Source: an uncultured Clostridia bacterium
Lineage (GTDB): Bacteria > Bacillota > Clostridia > Oscillospirales > UMGS1783
Length of the DNA: 14,929 nucleotides
Reading direction: 5' to 3'
Assembly: GCA_937892635.1 (NCBI GenBank)
Contig: CALBKB010000078.1
Coordinates: forward strand, 1 to 14,929
Each line of letters begins with the position of its first letter. Position 1 is the stretch's first letter. This document shows positions 13,699 through 14,929 of the stretch, piece after piece. The translations under genes were made by a program, and so were the position numbers. The notes below the pieces were generated by a model. It was not told where the DNA came from and did not search any database. It saw only the letters and a list, made by a program, of their open reading frames with translations.

Positions 13699-14929
13699 TT
13701 ATTTGTGTTTGTGCGGTTTGATTAAGCCGATGGCTTTGCTGATTTCCATCACCAGCAGCGGCACAAGAACCAAACCTAAGCCGACCAGATATTTCCACCA
13801 TTCGAGGATCACCAGATCGAAGGCGCTGTTGAGGCCCGGCACAAAGAGCACCAGCAGTACCAGCACGAAGGAGGCAAGTGCCGAGAGATTGAGTTTTTTA
13901 TTGGTGAACGGCCCGATGGCAAAGAGGGAGTGCTCGGAACGCATGTTAAAGGCCTGCACCACCTGGGAGAGGGCCAGAACGATAAAGGCAAGCGTCTGAC
14001 CGCCGGCCATGTTGGCTTCGTTAAGATTGGTGGCGAAGTTGCTGCCGATCCAGAAGGCAATCAGCGAGAGGGCGCCGAACATGCAGCCTTGCAGGACTAC
14101 GCGAATGCCCAGACCGTGAGCAAAAATACCTTCGCTCTTGGGCTTGGGTTTCTTATCCATAACGTCATCTTCCACGTCTTCCATACCCAGCGAGATGGCG
14201 GGTAGAGAGTCGGTAACCAGATTAATCCAAAGCAACTGCATGGACGCCAGCGGAGCCTTATGCCACAACAGCATGGCAAAGAAGACGGTGAAGATCTCGC
14301 CGATGTTGGTGCCCAGCAGGAAACCAACCACCTTCTTAATGTTGGCGTAGATGCCGCGACCTTCGCGTACCGCGTCAACGATGGTGGCGAAGTTATCGTC
14401 AGTCAGCGTCATGTCAGCCGCACCCTTGGCCACGTCGGTACCGGTAATACCCATGGCGCAACCGATATCAGCGGCTTTGAGGGCGGGGGCGTCGTTAACG
14501 CCGTCACCGGTCATGGAAACAACTTGCCCCTTGCGCTGCCAAGCCTTGACAATGCGAATCTTGTTTTCAGGCGAAACGCGGGCGTAGACCGAGATGTTTT
14601 GTACTTGGGCATCCAACTCCTCGTCGGTCATTTCGTCCAGCTGTGCACCGGTGATGGCACGGTCGCCTTCTTCCAAAATGCCCAATTCCTTGGCAATGGC
14701 CGAGGCGGTGACAACATGGTCGCCGGTGATCATGACCGGCTTAATGCCCGCCTTACGGCAGGTGGCAACGGCGGCCTTGGCCTCGGGTCTGGGCGGGTCG
14801 ATCATGCCAACCAGGCCTAAGAAGGTCAGATCCTTTTCCAGATCTTCACTGGTCGGGTTTTCCGGTACGGCGTCGAGGGTCTTGCAGGCAACGGCCAGCA
14901 CACGTAGCGCATCGCTGCTCATTTCCTCG
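13699..14929 (-). CDS. P2-type cation (calcium) ATPase, C-terminal part, runs off the right edge
   Basis: The last 410 codons or so of a P-type ATPase. The frame stays open to the window edge, so the N-terminal half (A domain, phosphorylated DKTGT loop, M1-M4) lies outside. Numbering from the Met at 14922: the P-domain shows MITGDH (64-69) and MTGDGVNDAPALK (137-149). M5 has TNIGE (205-209) and M6 has LLWINLVTDSLPA (230-242), matching SERCA residues N768, E771, N796, T799 and D800; this points to Ca2+ export or related cation transport. Four further hydrophobic segments follow and the tail is basic (IKPHKHK). By hand alignment the SERCA E908 position in M8 is Gln (Q320). It converges on the kinase-like gene and shares its terminator. 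Confidence 0.93.
   Translation of the reverse strand, partial: EEMSSDALRVLAVACKTLDAVPENPTSEDLEKDLTFLGLVGMIDPPRPEAKAAVATCRKAGIKPVMITGDHVVTASAIAKELGILEEGDRAITGAQLDEMTDEELDAQVQNISVYARVSPENKIRIVKAWQRKGQVVSMTGDGVNDAPALKAADIGCAMGITGTDVAKGAADMTLTDDNFATIVDAVREGRGIYANIKKVVGFLLGTNIGEIFTVFFAMLLWHKAPLASMQLLWINLVTDSLPAISLGMEDVEDDVMDKKPKPKSEGIFAHGLGIRVVLQGCMFGALSLIAFWIGSNFATNLNEANMAGGQTLAFIVLALSQVVQAFNMRSEHSLFAIGPFTNKKLNLSALASFVLVLLVLFVPGLNSAFDLVILEWWKYLVGLGLVLVPLLVMEISKAIGLIKPHKHK

Overview
The window reads as ordinary chromosomal DNA from an anaerobic Firmicute, most likely a Clostridia-class (Oscillospiraceae/Ruminococcaceae-like) bacterium of moderate to somewhat high G+C. The pointers are strong AGGAGG-type ribosome binding sites, consensus sigma-A promoters, the Firmicute-type dnaD-dnaI helicase-loading pair, the feoA-feoB-small Cys-rich protein arrangement, and an argCJBDF operon whose ArgC is of the uncommon short type. 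The species cannot be named from the sequence. No rRNA, tRNA, CRISPR array, insertion sequence, prophage or plasmid gene is visible. The coding density is very high: the longest gap between genes is about 220 bases.

Layout, left to right. (1) 23-1463: a divergent pair 40 bp apart, a NUDIX ADP-ribose pyrophosphatase-like gene (minus) and an M14 zinc carboxypeptidase-like gene (plus). (2) 1479-4540: an iron-uptake block. feoA, feoB and a 49-residue Cys-rich membrane protein are transcribed leftwards from a perfect consensus promoter; a short DtxR-family repressor gene is transcribed divergently. Two GTTAGC-NNNN-GCTAAC inverted repeats, one at the feoA transcription start and one between feoA and feoB, are the likely repressor sites. 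(3) 4549-9720: a tightly overlapped arginine operon, argC-argJ-argB-argD-argF, leftwards, led by a perfect consensus promoter with an ARG box on its start site. It carries glutamate to citrulline by the acetyl-recycling route. (4) 9813-13696: a rightward four-gene unit: dnaD-like protein, DnaI/DnaC-like helicase loader, aldose 1-epimerase, and a uridine-kinase-like P-loop protein with an unrecognised N-terminal domain. (5) 13699 to the right edge: the C-terminal part of a P2-type calcium-transporting ATPase (minus), incomplete because the window ends.

Convergent ends are closed by three compact inverted-repeat terminators (1479-1500, 4519-4550, 13665-13696), each probably working in both directions; the last one overlaps the final codons of the kinase-like gene. 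I found no clear evidence for a wholly new biological system. The points most worth a second look are the doubled iron operator with its short Fe-type DtxR regulator, the Cys-rich Feo partner, the ARG-box-controlled operon with a type-2 ArgC, the unassigned kinase fusion, and the calcium-site substitution in the ATPase.
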